Below are positions 13,996-21,680 of a stretch of 35,463 nt of DNA, in pieces. Origin of the DNA: Oscillospiraceae bacterium (GTDB lineage Bacteria; Bacillota; Clostridia; Monoglobales; Monoglobaceae). Positions within the stretch are counted from its first letter, which is position 1. Each line of letters begins with the position of its first letter. Where the stretch lies: positions 1 through 35,463 of the forward strand of contig SVKC01000018.1 of NCBI GenBank assembly GCA_015068655.1. Direction: 5' to 3'. The notes under the pieces are model-generated. The model made no database searches. It was not told the origin of the DNA and was given only the letters and a program-made list of their open reading frames with translations. Position numbers and translations under genes: made by a program.

Positions 13996-16614
13996 ATGAA
14001 AAATATGGGTTTGAATGAAATCAGAGAAAAATATCTTTCATTCTTTGAATCAAAGGACTGTCTCAGACTGGACAGCTTTTCCCTTGTTCCTAAGAATGAT
14101 GCGAGCTTGCTTCTTATCAACTCGGGTATGGCACCTATGAAGAAATGGTTTACGGGCGCAGAGGTTCCTCCCAGAAAGAGAGTAACCACTTGCCAGAAGT
14201 GTATCAGAACTCCTGATATTGAAAGCGTTGGAAAAACCGCACGTCACGGCACATTCTTCGAAATGCTGGGCAACTTCTCCTTTGGTGATTACTTCAAGCA
14301 TGAGGCAATCAACTGGGCTTGGGAATTTCTTACAAAGGTTATGGAAATTCCTGAGGAGGTTCTTTGGATTACTGTTTACGAAGAAGATGATGAAGCAAGA
14401 GATATTTGGGTGAACGAAGTTGGCGTGAATCCTGAAAGAGTTGTGAAGCTCGGCAAGGATGAAAACTTCTGGGAACACGGAACAGGTCCTTGCGGTCCAT
14501 GCTCCGAAATTCACGTAGACAGAGGCGTTGAGTTCAGCTGCGGAAAGCCTGATTGCAAGCTTGGCTGTGACTGTGACCGCTTTATGGAAGTGTGGAATCT
14601 TGTGTTTACACAATTTGACAAGGACGAAGACGGCAACTACAATCGCCTGGCGAACCCCAACATTGATACGGGTATGGGTCTTGAGAGACTTGCCTGCATT
14701 ATGCAGGGCGTGAATAATCTCTTTGAGGTTGACACTGTTCAGAACACAATGAAGCATATTTCACGCATTGCAGGCGTTGAATACAAGAAAAATGAAAAGA
14801 CGGACGTATCTCTCCGTGTTATTACTGACCACATCAGAAGTACTGTTATGATGGTTTCCGATGGTGTTATTCCTTCAAACGAAGGCAGAGGTTATGTCCT
14901 CAGACGTCTTCTCAGACGTGCGGCACGTCACGGAAGACTTCTTGGAATTGAAGGTGAATTCCTCTATAACGTTGCGGATACGGTTATTGATTCATCAATG
15001 CAGGGTTATCCCGAGCTTGACGAAAAGAGAGATTATATCAAGAAGGTTGTCAGAATTGAAGAAGAAAAGTTCTCAAAGACAATTGAGGGCGGTCTTGCAA
15101 TCCTGAACACATATATTGAAGAAACAAAGGCAGATGGCAAAGACACACTCAGCGGCGAAAATGCCTTCAAGCTCAACGACACTTATGGCTTCCCCATTGA
15201 TTTGACAATTGAAATCTGTGAGGAACAGGGCTTGGCAGTTGACAGGGAAGGCTTTGACAAGCAGCTCAAAATTCAAAAGGAAACCGCAAGAGCAAACCGC
15301 AAGGACGGCTCGAGCTGGGACGACGATTCTGCTGTCAACATCAAGGCTGATGCAACAGAGTTTGTGGGCTATGACAGCCTGACGGCTGAAAGCGAAATTC
15401 TCGGTATTGTTGCAGAAGGCGAAGAGGTTGATGCAATCGGTGCAGGTGAAGAAGGAATCATTGTTGTGAAAAAGTCACCCTTCTATGCTGAAATGGGCGG
15501 ACAGGCAGGCGACATTGGTTCAATCGAAGCGGCAAACGGCAAGGCGAAGGTTGTTGATACAAAGAAGAATGGCGACGGAATTTACTTCCATATTGTGAAG
15601 GTTGAAGAAGGCTCAATTTCAAAGGGCGATGGGGCAACTCTCACGGTTTGCAAGAAGAACAGAATGGCAATTTGCCGCAACCACTCAACCACTCACCTTC
15701 TCCACAAGGCACTCAAGGAAACTCTGGGTACACACGTTGCTCAGGCGGGTTCAGAAGTTACGGCAAAGCGTCTCAGATTTGACTTTTCACATTTTGAAGC
15801 AATGACAACTGATGAAATTAAGAAGGTTGAAAAGCTTGTTAATGATGCGATTATGGAAGCTATGGACATCAATGTTCAGGAGCTGAATATTGAAGATGCG
15901 AAAAAGCTTGGTGCAACAGCACAGTTTGGAGAAAAGTACGGCGAAACTGTAAGAGTTGTTTCAATGGGTGATTATTCTGTTGAATTCTGCGGCGGTACAC
16001 ATCTTTCAAATACTGCACAGGCCGGTCTTTTCAAGATTGTTTCAGAAAACGGCGTTGCGGCAGGTGTAAGAAGAATTGAAGCCGTAACAGGTCTCGGTGT
16101 TCTCGAACAGTTGAATGAGGCAAAGGCTACAATTGCAAATGTGGCTGAAACAATCAAAGCAAGCGTACACGAGATTGAAACAAAGGCGGGAAGCCTTGTT
16201 GAAGAAAACAAAAATCTGAAAAAAGAGCTTGAAAGCATAAAGAGCAAAATGGCAAACAGTGGTCTTGACGAGCTTTTGGCGAACGCAGAAGAAGTGAAGG
16301 GCATTAAGGTTATTGCACAACGCCTGGGTGACGGACTTGATATGAACGCACTTCGCAACGCAGGTGACAACCTGAAGCAGAAGGCGGAATGTGCTGTTAT
16401 TGTTCTTGCATCAGCGGCTGACGGAAAGGTTAACATTGTTGCAATGGCAACTCCTGATGCTGTAAAGAATGGTGCACATGCGGGAAATATTATCCGCGAG
16501 GTTGCAAAAACCTGCGGCGGTGGCGGCGGCGGTAAGCCCGACAGTGCACAGGCCGGCGGCAAGGATGCATCAAAGATTGCGGACGCTCTTGCGATTGTTA
16601 AGAATTTGATATAA
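13996..16614 (+). CDS. alaS: Alanyl-tRNA synthetase
   Basis: A full-length 872-residue class II enzyme that charges tRNA(Ala) with Ala and edits mischarged Ser and Gly. The catalytic core begins EIREKYLSFFESKDCLRLDS and includes RHGTFFEMLGNFSFGDYFK. The editing-domain metal site has NHSTTHLLH and CGGTHLSNT. The C-terminal C-Ala domain ends with the Gly-rich CGGGGGGKPDSAQAGG stretch typical of bacterial AlaRS. A good promoter precedes it, and the HIT gene follows within 20 nt. Confidence 0.98.
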   Translation: MKNMGLNEIREKYLSFFESKDCLRLDSFSLVPKNDASLLLINSGMAPMKKWFTGAEVPPRKRVTTCQKCIRTPDIESVGKTARHGTFFEMLGNFSFGDYFKHEAINWAWEFLTKVMEIPEEVLWITVYEEDDEARDIWVNEVGVNPERVVKLGKDENFWEHGTGPCGPCSEIHVDRGVEFSCGKPDCKLGCDCDRFMEVWNLVFTQFDKDEDGNYNRLANPNIDTGMGLERLACIMQGVNNLFEVDTVQNTMKHISRIAGVEYKKNEKTDVSLRVITDHIRSTVMMVSDGVIPSNEGRGYVLRRLLRRAARHGRLLGIEGEFLYNVADTVIDSSMQGYPELDEKRDYIKKVVRIEEEKFSKTIEGGLAILNTYIEETKADGKDTLSGENAFKLNDTYGFPIDLTIEICEEQGLAVDREGFDKQLKIQKETARANRKDGSSWDDDSAVNIKADATEFVGYDSLTAESEILGIVAEGEEVDAIGAGEEGIIVVKKSPFYAEMGGQAGDIGSIEAANGKAKVVDTKKNGDGIYFHIVKVEEGSISKGDGATLTVCKKNRMAICRNHSTTHLLHKALKETLGTHVAQAGSEVTAKRLRFDFSHFEAMTTDEIKKVEKLVNDAIMEAMDINVQELNIEDAKKLGATAQFGEKYGETVRVVSMGDYSVEFCGGTHLSNTAQAGLFKIVSENGVAAGVRRIEAVTGLGVLEQLNEAKATIANVAETIKASVHEIETKAGSLVEENKNLKKELESIKSKMANSGLDELLANAEEVKGIKVIAQRLGDGLDMNALRNAGDNLKQKAECAVIVLASAADGKVNIVAMATPDAVKNGAHAGNIIREVAKTCGGGGGGKPDSAQAGGKDASKIADALAIVKNLI

Positions 16615-16631
16615 CTATGGAGGACAAAAAA

Positions 16632-16976
16632 ATGGCAGATTGTCTTTTTTGTAAAATAGTCGGAGGAGAAATTCCTTCAACAAAGGTTTTTGAAGATGAT
16701 TATGTTTATGCCTTTCGTGATATTGAGCCACAAGCTCCTGAACATATAATTATTGTTCCGAAAAAGCATATGGCATCAGCCAACGAGATAACGGCTGATA
16801 ATTCAGCAGTTATCGGAAAGATTTTTGAGGCTGCGGCAAAAATTGCCAAAGAGCTGGGATTTGCCGAAAAGGGTTACAGAATAGTGAACAACTGCGGTGA
16901 AGACGGCGGTCAGACCGTTGGACATATTCATTTTCATTTGCTTGGCGGCAGAAGCTTGCAGTGGCCTCCGGGCTAA
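16632..16976 (+). CDS. HIT-family nucleotide hydrolase
   Basis: A 114-residue histidine-triad protein (HinT group) that hydrolyses purine nucleoside phosphoramidates and similar adenylates. CLFCKIVGGEIPS at the N-terminus and the triad GHIHFHLLGGR near the C-terminus are diagnostic; the active-site His is the last of the triad. I place the start at the ATG at 16632, 8 nt after GGAGG, not at the in-frame ATG at 16617, which has no ribosome site. It lies directly after alaS, where removal of aminoacyl-adenylate side products would make sense, but that link is inference. Confidence 0.94.
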   Translation: MADCLFCKIVGGEIPSTKVFEDDYVYAFRDIEPQAPEHIIIVPKKHMASANEITADNSAVIGKIFEAAAKIAKELGFAEKGYRIVNNCGEDGGQTVGHIHFHLLGGRSLQWPPG

Positions 16977-17044
16977 GGGAGTGCAAGGCTTTGCGGGGCG
17001 ATAGCTATAATGGACAGAAAAAAAGTTAGAAAGGTGTGAAGCCT

Positions 17045-18406
17045 ATGAAAAAAGATATAGACAAGTATATACAGGACGTGCTTGAACAGCACAAGAGCTT
17101 CAACAATATTCCAAGTCATTACTATACGGAATATAACGTAAAGCGCGGTCTCCGCAACCCTGACGGAACGGGTGTTCTTGCGGGGCTTACGGCAATCGGT
17201 GAGGTTCACGGTTACGTTATTGACGAAGGAAACAAGGCGCCCATTGAAGGTACGCTCAGATACCGCGGTATTTCCATTGAGGACATTGTTGAAAACTGTC
17301 AGTGGGAAGGCAGATTCGGATATGAAGAGGTTGTTTTTCTTCTTCTTTTCGGTTATCTTCCAAAGAAGGAGGAACTGGAAAGCTTTACCGCAAGCCTTGC
17401 GAAAAGAAGAACCCTTCCTCCCGGCTTTGCGGAGGATATGATTCTCAAGGCTCCCAGCAAAAACATTATGAACAAGCTGGCAAGGTCGGTTCTGGCTCTT
17501 TATTCTTATGATGATGAAGACCCTGATGACATCAGCACCGAGGCGCTTTTCAGACAGAGCTTGGAGCTTATTTCCAGATTCCCGACTTTGGTTGCATATG
17601 CTTATGCGGCAAAACGTCACTATTATGACGGAAAGAGCCTTGTGCTACATAATCCGAAGCCGGAGCTTTCCATTGCGGAAAACTTCCTTTATATGATAAG
17701 ACCCAATCACAAATATACCGAACTGGAAGCAAAGGTTCTTGACCTTGCTCTTATGCTTCACGCGGAGCACGGCGGCGGTAACAACTCGGCGTTTTCAATC
17801 CGTGTTCTGTCCTCAAGTAACACAGATACATATTCCGCAGTAGCAGCGGCAATCGGTTCCCTGAAGGGACCGAAACACGGCGGCGCAAACCAGAAAACCC
17901 TTGCGCAAATGGCGGAAATAAAGAAAAATCTCAAGGATTGGACAAACGAAGAACAGGTTTATGACTATCTGTGCAAAATTGTGCGCAAGGAAGCAGGAGA
18001 CGGAAGCGGACTTATTTATGGTATAGGTCACGCAATTTATACCCTTTCCGACCCGCGTGCGGTTCTGCTCAAGGGTTGTGCAAAAGAGCTTGCAAAAGAA
18101 ATCGGTCCGGAGGCGCAGGAAGAATTTGAGCTTTATGCATCAATTGAAAGGCTTGCTCCCAGAGTGTTTGCGGATGTGAAAAATCTTCATGCTCCAATGC
18201 CTGCCAATGTTGACCTTTATTCTGGTTTTATTTATCAAATGCTGAACATTCCCGAAGAACTTTATACGCCTATTTTTGCTATGGCAAGAATAGTGGGTTG
18301 GTGTGCTCACCGTATTGAAGAGGTTCTCACAGGCGGAAAGATTATACGTCCTGCTTACAAGAGTATTGTAGAGAGAAAAGAATATACGCCCATTGATGAA
18401 AGATAA
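17045..18406 (+). CDS. gltA: Citrate/2-methylcitrate synthase
   Basis: Condenses acetyl-CoA with oxaloacetate, the entry to the oxidative TCA branch that anaerobes use for 2-oxoglutarate and glutamate. The 453 residues include LRYRGISIEDIVE, the first catalytic His region LHAEHGGGNNSAF, GPKHGGANQ, YGIGHAIYTLSDPRA and the Asp-bearing MPANVDLYSGFIYQ. The usual GHRVY has Ala in place of Arg (GHAIY), a variant I believe is common in clostridial homologues. AAAGGTG supports the ATG at 17045 over a GTG at 17036. Strict citrate specificity cannot be told from 2-methylcitrate synthase by sequence alone. A repeat element closes the transcript. Confidence 0.93.
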   Translation: MKKDIDKYIQDVLEQHKSFNNIPSHYYTEYNVKRGLRNPDGTGVLAGLTAIGEVHGYVIDEGNKAPIEGTLRYRGISIEDIVENCQWEGRFGYEEVVFLLLFGYLPKKEELESFTASLAKRRTLPPGFAEDMILKAPSKNIMNKLARSVLALYSYDDEDPDDISTEALFRQSLELISRFPTLVAYAYAAKRHYYDGKSLVLHNPKPELSIAENFLYMIRPNHKYTELEAKVLDLALMLHAEHGGGNNSAFSIRVLSSSNTDTYSAVAAAIGSLKGPKHGGANQKTLAQMAEIKKNLKDWTNEEQVYDYLCKIVRKEAGDGSGLIYGIGHAIYTLSDPRAVLLKGCAKELAKEIGPEAQEEFELYASIERLAPRVFADVKNLHAPMPANVDLYSGFIYQMLNIPEELYTPIFAMARIVGWCAHRIEEVLTGGKIIRPAYKSIVERKEYTPIDER

Positions 18407-18419
18407 AAAAGAAAAGAGT

Positions 18420-18537
18420 ATGTAGTAAAAAATTTTTTCGGGACGGGATGGAACCCGTCCCCTACATATATTGTGCAATCGTTTTTGTGATTCAATTTGT
18501 AGGGTTCGGTTTCCACGCCGAACCGCTTTTTTTGTAT
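18420..18537 (+). repeat. BIME/MITE-like repeat, copy B
   Basis: Same two-hairpin core as copy A (GGGACGGG stem at 18440-18447, second hairpin at about 18500-18524 followed by seven T). The terminal repeats are eroded: the left end reads tgtagtaaaa and the right end is cut at the stop codon of the minus-strand GHL10 gene (18541-18539). It lies between convergent gltA and GHL10 genes and should work as the gltA terminator. Confidence 0.82.
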
Positions 18538-18538
18538 G

Positions 18539-20314
18539 TTATTTGATTATTTCCCTGACCTTGTTCAAAAAGACTGCCGTTTCTGCACGGGTCGCAAAGC
18601 CTTGGGGACGAAGCTCACCGGTTTCGTAGCCCGAGAGAAGTCCTGTGCTGACAATTGCTTTTACGGCAGTTTCTGCATATTCGGAAACTTCGTTTCCGTC
18701 GGTGAATTTTGCTGTCAAACTCATATTTTCATTGTCTGTTATGAAACCTTCCTTTTTCAAAACTCTGTATACCAGTGTTGCCATTTCTTCACGTGTAACC
18801 TTTCCTTCCGGGTCAAAGTAAATGCCGTCACGACCGTTTGTTATTCCCAAAGCCTTTGCAATACCTATTTCGTCGTAGTAGTATTTGTCGGGCGAAACAT
18901 CCGAAAAATTGTCGGTGACAACAGCCTTTCCGTTCAGGAGCCGAACCAGCATAAGAGTGAAGTCTGCACGGCTTACGGGAGCAGAGCCGCCGAAGGTGCC
19001 GTTTCCCATACCCTTGATTATACCCTTTTCGGTAAGGGCGAGAATTGCGTCCTTTGCCCAGAGAAAGTCCTTGAGGTCGGTGAATTGTGGTGCTTTTCCT
19101 GAATTTGCTGTCAGTACAAAGTCTTCTGTGGCAGAGCCTTCGGGAACACAGCCCAGACGATAATGGGCATAACCGATGCACCCATTCAGGTTTCGGAGAT
19201 AAGCGGTCTGGTTGGTGAGCTCGTCAATACCCTTTTGACCATACCAGGCGGAATCGGGGTTTGTTTCTTCTGCGGACTTGTATACAGCCTGACCAATGCA
19301 AAGGCGGACATTTGTGTCCTTCACAGTATTCGACCACCAATCCGAAACAATCCTGAAATCTGCGGCATCAAAGCCGTTGTACCAATATATCTGGGGAATA
19401 ATCCAATCCATAAGATTTTCTTTCACCCAAAGCCTTGTGTCGGCAAAGTATTCATAATATGCTTCTGCACCTGATGTGTCGCTGCCGTCGGGATGAGAGC
19501 TTTTGTTTGCCCAGATTCCGCAGGGACTTACGGAGAAAATGAGGTTTTCGTCTTCTGCTTTTATTGCATTATGAAGCTCACGTACAAGAGATGTGGTGTT
19601 GTGACGGCGCCAGTCGCCTATGTCGGAAAATTGGGTACCATATTTTGCAAAGGTATCAGCATCAGGAAAATTTGTGTCAGGATAAAAGTAGTCGTCAATA
19701 TGTATGCCGTCAATGTCGTAATTTTGAATAATTTCCTGAACACCCCTTACGGTCAGCTCAATGGATTCAGGCTCTCCGGGGTTGAGATAAAGCCTTCCGT
19801 CCGTGTGTTTCACTGTCAGGTGGGCATATTTTTTTGCAATGGAATTTTCGGAAAGCCCGGTTTCGTCTGCGGCGGAAAGGGTAAGGCGATATGGGTTAAG
19901 CCATGCGTGAACGGAAATACCCCTTTTGTGAGCTTCCTCTGTGAAATATTCAAGAGGGTCAAAGTTATCCGCGGGGGCTGTGCCTTGAACTCCTGTCAAA
20001 TATTTCGACCAAGGGAAAATATCGGATTTGTAGAAGGCATCTCCTGAGGGTCTGACCTGAAGGAAGACAGTATTGTAGTCCAGTTCTTCAATGCGGTCAA
20101 GAAGCTTGTCTGCATTACGGCGCAGTAGTCCTGCAGAGGTTGTGGGCTTTTGAGGATAGTCCAGCCCGAAAACCGTTGCCGCCCATACAGCACGAAGCTC
20201 TTCGGGGTGCTCTGCAAGAGCCGGCACCGCCTTTGGAGGCGTAAGGATGTTCATTGATGCGAAAAGTCCCACAAGAAGAAGGATTGCATAAAGGGTTTTT
20301 GATATGTATTTCAT
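18539..20314 (-). CDS. Secreted GHL10-family glycoside hydrolase with three SLH domains
   Basis: A 591-residue surface protein. A signal peptide (KTLYAILLLVGLFASMNIL) is followed by a GHL10/DUF187 TIM-barrel domain at about 38-370: ELRAVWAATVFGLDYPQKP, VFLQVRPSGDAFYKSDIFPW, SVHAWLNPYRLT and DGIHIDDYFYPD are family signatures. From about 411 to the end are three S-layer homology modules (each with FTD..., then a Rad-type segment such as VSRADFTLML, VTREEMATLV, ATRAETAVFL) that bind pyruvylated wall polymers. Related enzymes are thought to act on cell-wall or host glycans; the substrate is unknown. AAAGGCGGG lies upstream of the ATG. Confidence 0.92.
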   Translation of the reverse strand: MKYISKTLYAILLLVGLFASMNILTPPKAVPALAEHPEELRAVWAATVFGLDYPQKPTTSAGLLRRNADKLLDRIEELDYNTVFLQVRPSGDAFYKSDIFPWSKYLTGVQGTAPADNFDPLEYFTEEAHKRGISVHAWLNPYRLTLSAADETGLSENSIAKKYAHLTVKHTDGRLYLNPGEPESIELTVRGVQEIIQNYDIDGIHIDDYFYPDTNFPDADTFAKYGTQFSDIGDWRRHNTTSLVRELHNAIKAEDENLIFSVSPCGIWANKSSHPDGSDTSGAEAYYEYFADTRLWVKENLMDWIIPQIYWYNGFDAADFRIVSDWWSNTVKDTNVRLCIGQAVYKSAEETNPDSAWYGQKGIDELTNQTAYLRNLNGCIGYAHYRLGCVPEGSATEDFVLTANSGKAPQFTDLKDFLWAKDAILALTEKGIIKGMGNGTFGGSAPVSRADFTLMLVRLLNGKAVVTDNFSDVSPDKYYYDEIGIAKALGITNGRDGIYFDPEGKVTREEMATLVYRVLKKEGFITDNENMSLTAKFTDGNEVSEYAETAVKAIVSTGLLSGYETGELRPQGFATRAETAVFLNKVREIIK

Positions 20315-20334
20315 ATAATCCCGCCTTTCGTTTA

Positions 20335-20363
20335 TTCACACAAAGAGTGTTTTTTCATAATAT
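20335..20363 (+). promoter_or_regulatory. Possible promoter of the SOD-like gene
   Basis: TTCACA (20335-20340) and TAATAT (20358-20363) are spaced by 17 nt upstream of the AAAGGAG ribosome site. The boxes are imperfect, so this is tentative. Confidence 0.4.
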
Positions 20364-20400
20364 ATATTGTTATTCTCCAACAGAAAGGAGCAAAAAGCTT

Positions 20401-20883
20401 ATGCTTGAAGTTTATGATGCGATAGCAAATATTTATGGAAGTGACCTTGCCCCTGAGGTTCATGGAACTGTGAAGTTTTTGGGTATTGCTGACGGAAGCT
20501 GGATTGAGGCTGAAATCTTTGGACTTCCTGATTTTTCGGAAGGTGTCAACGGATCTCCGCAAATTGGTCCCTTTGGCTTTCACATTCACGAAAAAGATAC
20601 CTGCGGAAGTGTGCATACAGACAATCCCTTTACGGCAGCGGGCGGACATTGGAACCCGGAGGAAGAACCTCACGGCAATCATGCAGGAGACTTTCCTGTT
20701 TTGTTTTCCAACGGCGGTACGGCAAAAATGCTGTTTTTCACAAACCGTTTTTTTCCGTCAGATGTAATCGGTCGTTCGGTGGTTATTCATCAGTCGCCTG
20801 ACGATTATGTAACTCAGCCCTCCGGAAGCGGAGGAAAACGCATTGCCTGCGGAAGTATTGTTGCCGCAGGAGAGGGACAATAG
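20401..20883 (+). CDS. Cu/Zn superoxide dismutase-like protein, no signal peptide
   Basis: A 160-residue member of the Cu/Zn-SOD family, which dismutates superoxide. By eye the full ligand set is present: His61 and His63 (FGFHIHEKDTC), bridging His83 (GGHW), His91, His94 and Asp97 (PHGNHAGDFP), and copper His130 (VVIHQSPDDY). The structural Cys pair (Cys68, Cys150) and the active-site Arg147 (GGKRIACG) are also there. Unusually, the protein starts MLEVYDAIANIYG with no signal or lipoprotein peptide; most bacterial SodC are exported. AAAGGAG about 11 nt upstream supports the ATG. A monocistronic gene, divergent from the GHL10 gene. Activity in an anaerobe is unproven. Confidence 0.88.
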   Translation: MLEVYDAIANIYGSDLAPEVHGTVKFLGIADGSWIEAEIFGLPDFSEGVNGSPQIGPFGFHIHEKDTCGSVHTDNPFTAAGGHWNPEEEPHGNHAGDFPVLFSNGGTAKMLFFTNRFFPSDVIGRSVVIHQSPDDYVTQPSGSGGKRIACGSIVAAGEGQ

Positions 20884-20967
20884 TTCATATTTGTATTTTA
20901 GCTTACATTGATTGCGGGGTCAAGAGGATTTTGTCGGATTATACCGCAGTTTTTTTGATTAACAAAG

Positions 20968-21033
20968 GGGACTGCTGCATTAAACAAAACGAATGTATAA
21001 TTATTCGTTTAAAATGCTTAACGCAACAGTCCC
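20968..21033. repeat. 66-bp imperfect palindrome (second repeat family)
   Basis: Arms gggactgctgcattaa (20968-20983) and ttaacgcaacagtccc (21018-21033) pair at 14 of 16 positions, with a further inner pair acgaat/attcgt. Read on the minus strand it begins ggGACTGTTGCGTTAAGCAT, and nearly the same string (ggctgttgcgttgagcat) occurs at 23541-23558. It lies just past the stop codon of the minus-strand XRE gene and may also end its transcript. Confidence 0.65.
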
Positions 21034-21040
21034 GTTGTCT

Positions 21041-21262
21041 TTACTTAAATTGAATAGGGTTGTCTGTAAGACCCAGAATATAATCTGTTGAAACATTATA
21101 GAACTTTGAAAGGGTTATGAGATGATGTATAGGCAGTTCGTTTATGCCATTTTCATAACGTGAGTATACTTGTTGTGTGGTTTCAAGAATTTCTGCCAAA
21201 TCCTTTTGTTTCAAATCTTTGTCTTCGCGAAGGTCACGAAGTCGTTCTGAATATAATTTCAT
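21041..21262 (-). CDS. Small XRE-family HTH regulator (second module)
   Basis: A 73-residue single-HTH protein: LRDLREDKDLKQKDLAEILE is followed by the recognition segment TTQQVYSRYENGINELPIHH and LITLSKFYNVSTDYILGLTD, a standard phage-repressor-like fold. I set the start at the ATG at 21262, where TGGTGA lies 6 nt upstream, instead of an ATG at 21292. It is divergent from the second copy of the Cys-motif gene and probably represses it through the inverted repeat inside that gene's promoter. It is not closely similar to the XRE at 6278-6511, so the regulators diverged or were swapped while the Cys-motif partners stayed alike. Confidence 0.88.
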   Translation of the reverse strand: MKLYSERLRDLREDKDLKQKDLAEILETTQQVYSRYENGINELPIHHLITLSKFYNVSTDYILGLTDNPIQFK

Positions 21263-21305
21263 TTTTATCACCAAAAGAATCTTAGCATACACCTGAAATG
21301 ATGTG

Positions 21306-21334
21306 TTGACTTTACACTACAAGTAGTGTATAAT
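21306..21334 (+). promoter_or_regulatory. Promoter of Cys-motif gene copy 2 with nested operator
   Basis: TTGACT (21306-21311) and TATAAT (21329-21334) are 17 nt apart. Between them, an inverted repeat tacactac/gtagtgta (21313-21320 and 21323-21330, 2-nt centre) fills the spacer and touches the -10 box. This is a classic repressor site layout. Confidence 0.82.
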
Positions 21335-21364
21335 AAAATTAAGATTTTTATACGGAGGAATAAG

Positions 21365-21601
21365 ATGAACATAAAAACTGAATTAATAAAGAGTTATATT
21401 GCGGAAGTAATATGCAGTCAGCTGACGGACTTTGAGATTGATGAAAACAAGGTTGCGGATTCAAAGGCGACATTAATTCTTGATGCTGTGAGAGAAATTC
21501 TTCGTCAGGATGAGCTGACGGATTTTGAAATGATTGAAGAAATTGTTTCGCTTTTCGGAAGATGCAACATAGATTGCGGAGCTTGTCACGATTTTGGATA
21601 A
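21365..21601 (+). CDS. 78-residue conserved protein with C-terminal CX3CX2CH motif (copy 2)
   Basis: Paralogue of the protein at 5916-6149, differing at about 11 of 77 positions by my count and one residue longer. It ends GRCNIDCGACHDFG, so Cys67, Cys71, Cys74 and His75 are kept, as is Cys17. No signal peptide or membrane helix is visible; the body is rich in Asp, Glu, Ile and Leu and should be helical (LTDFEIDENKVADSKATLIL). CGGAGGA is about 6 nt before the ATG at 21365. No family name comes to mind. Conservation of the tail and repeated pairing with XRE genes suggest a metal- or redox-responsive small protein or a regulator partner; this is inference. Confidence 0.8.
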   Translation: MNIKTELIKSYIAEVICSQLTDFEIDENKVADSKATLILDAVREILRQDELTDFEMIEEIVSLFGRCNIDCGACHDFG

Positions 21602-21618
21602 GGATTGTCTGCAGTATC

Positions 21619-21647
21619 TTGACTTTTTCTGTGCCCTTTGATACAAT
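21619..21647 (+). promoter_or_regulatory. Promoter of the 2-hydroxyacid dehydrogenase gene
   Basis: TTGACT (21619-21624) and TACAAT (21642-21647) with a 17-nt spacer. A 9-bp inverted repeat cctttgata/tatcaaagg (21635-21643 and 21659-21667) covers the -10 box and start region, a candidate operator. Confidence 0.75.
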
Positions 21648-21680
21648 TAAGTCAAATTTATCAAAGGACGGAGAGAAACA

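Noticed and set aside
15972-16562. 196-codon minus-strand frame opposite alaS
   Set aside because: alaS is unambiguous on the plus strand; the opposite frame is a compositional shadow.
18420-18537. Small RNA gene
   Set aside because: The sequence is a copy of the dispersed two-hairpin repeat and is better explained as that plus a terminator; no separate promoter seen.
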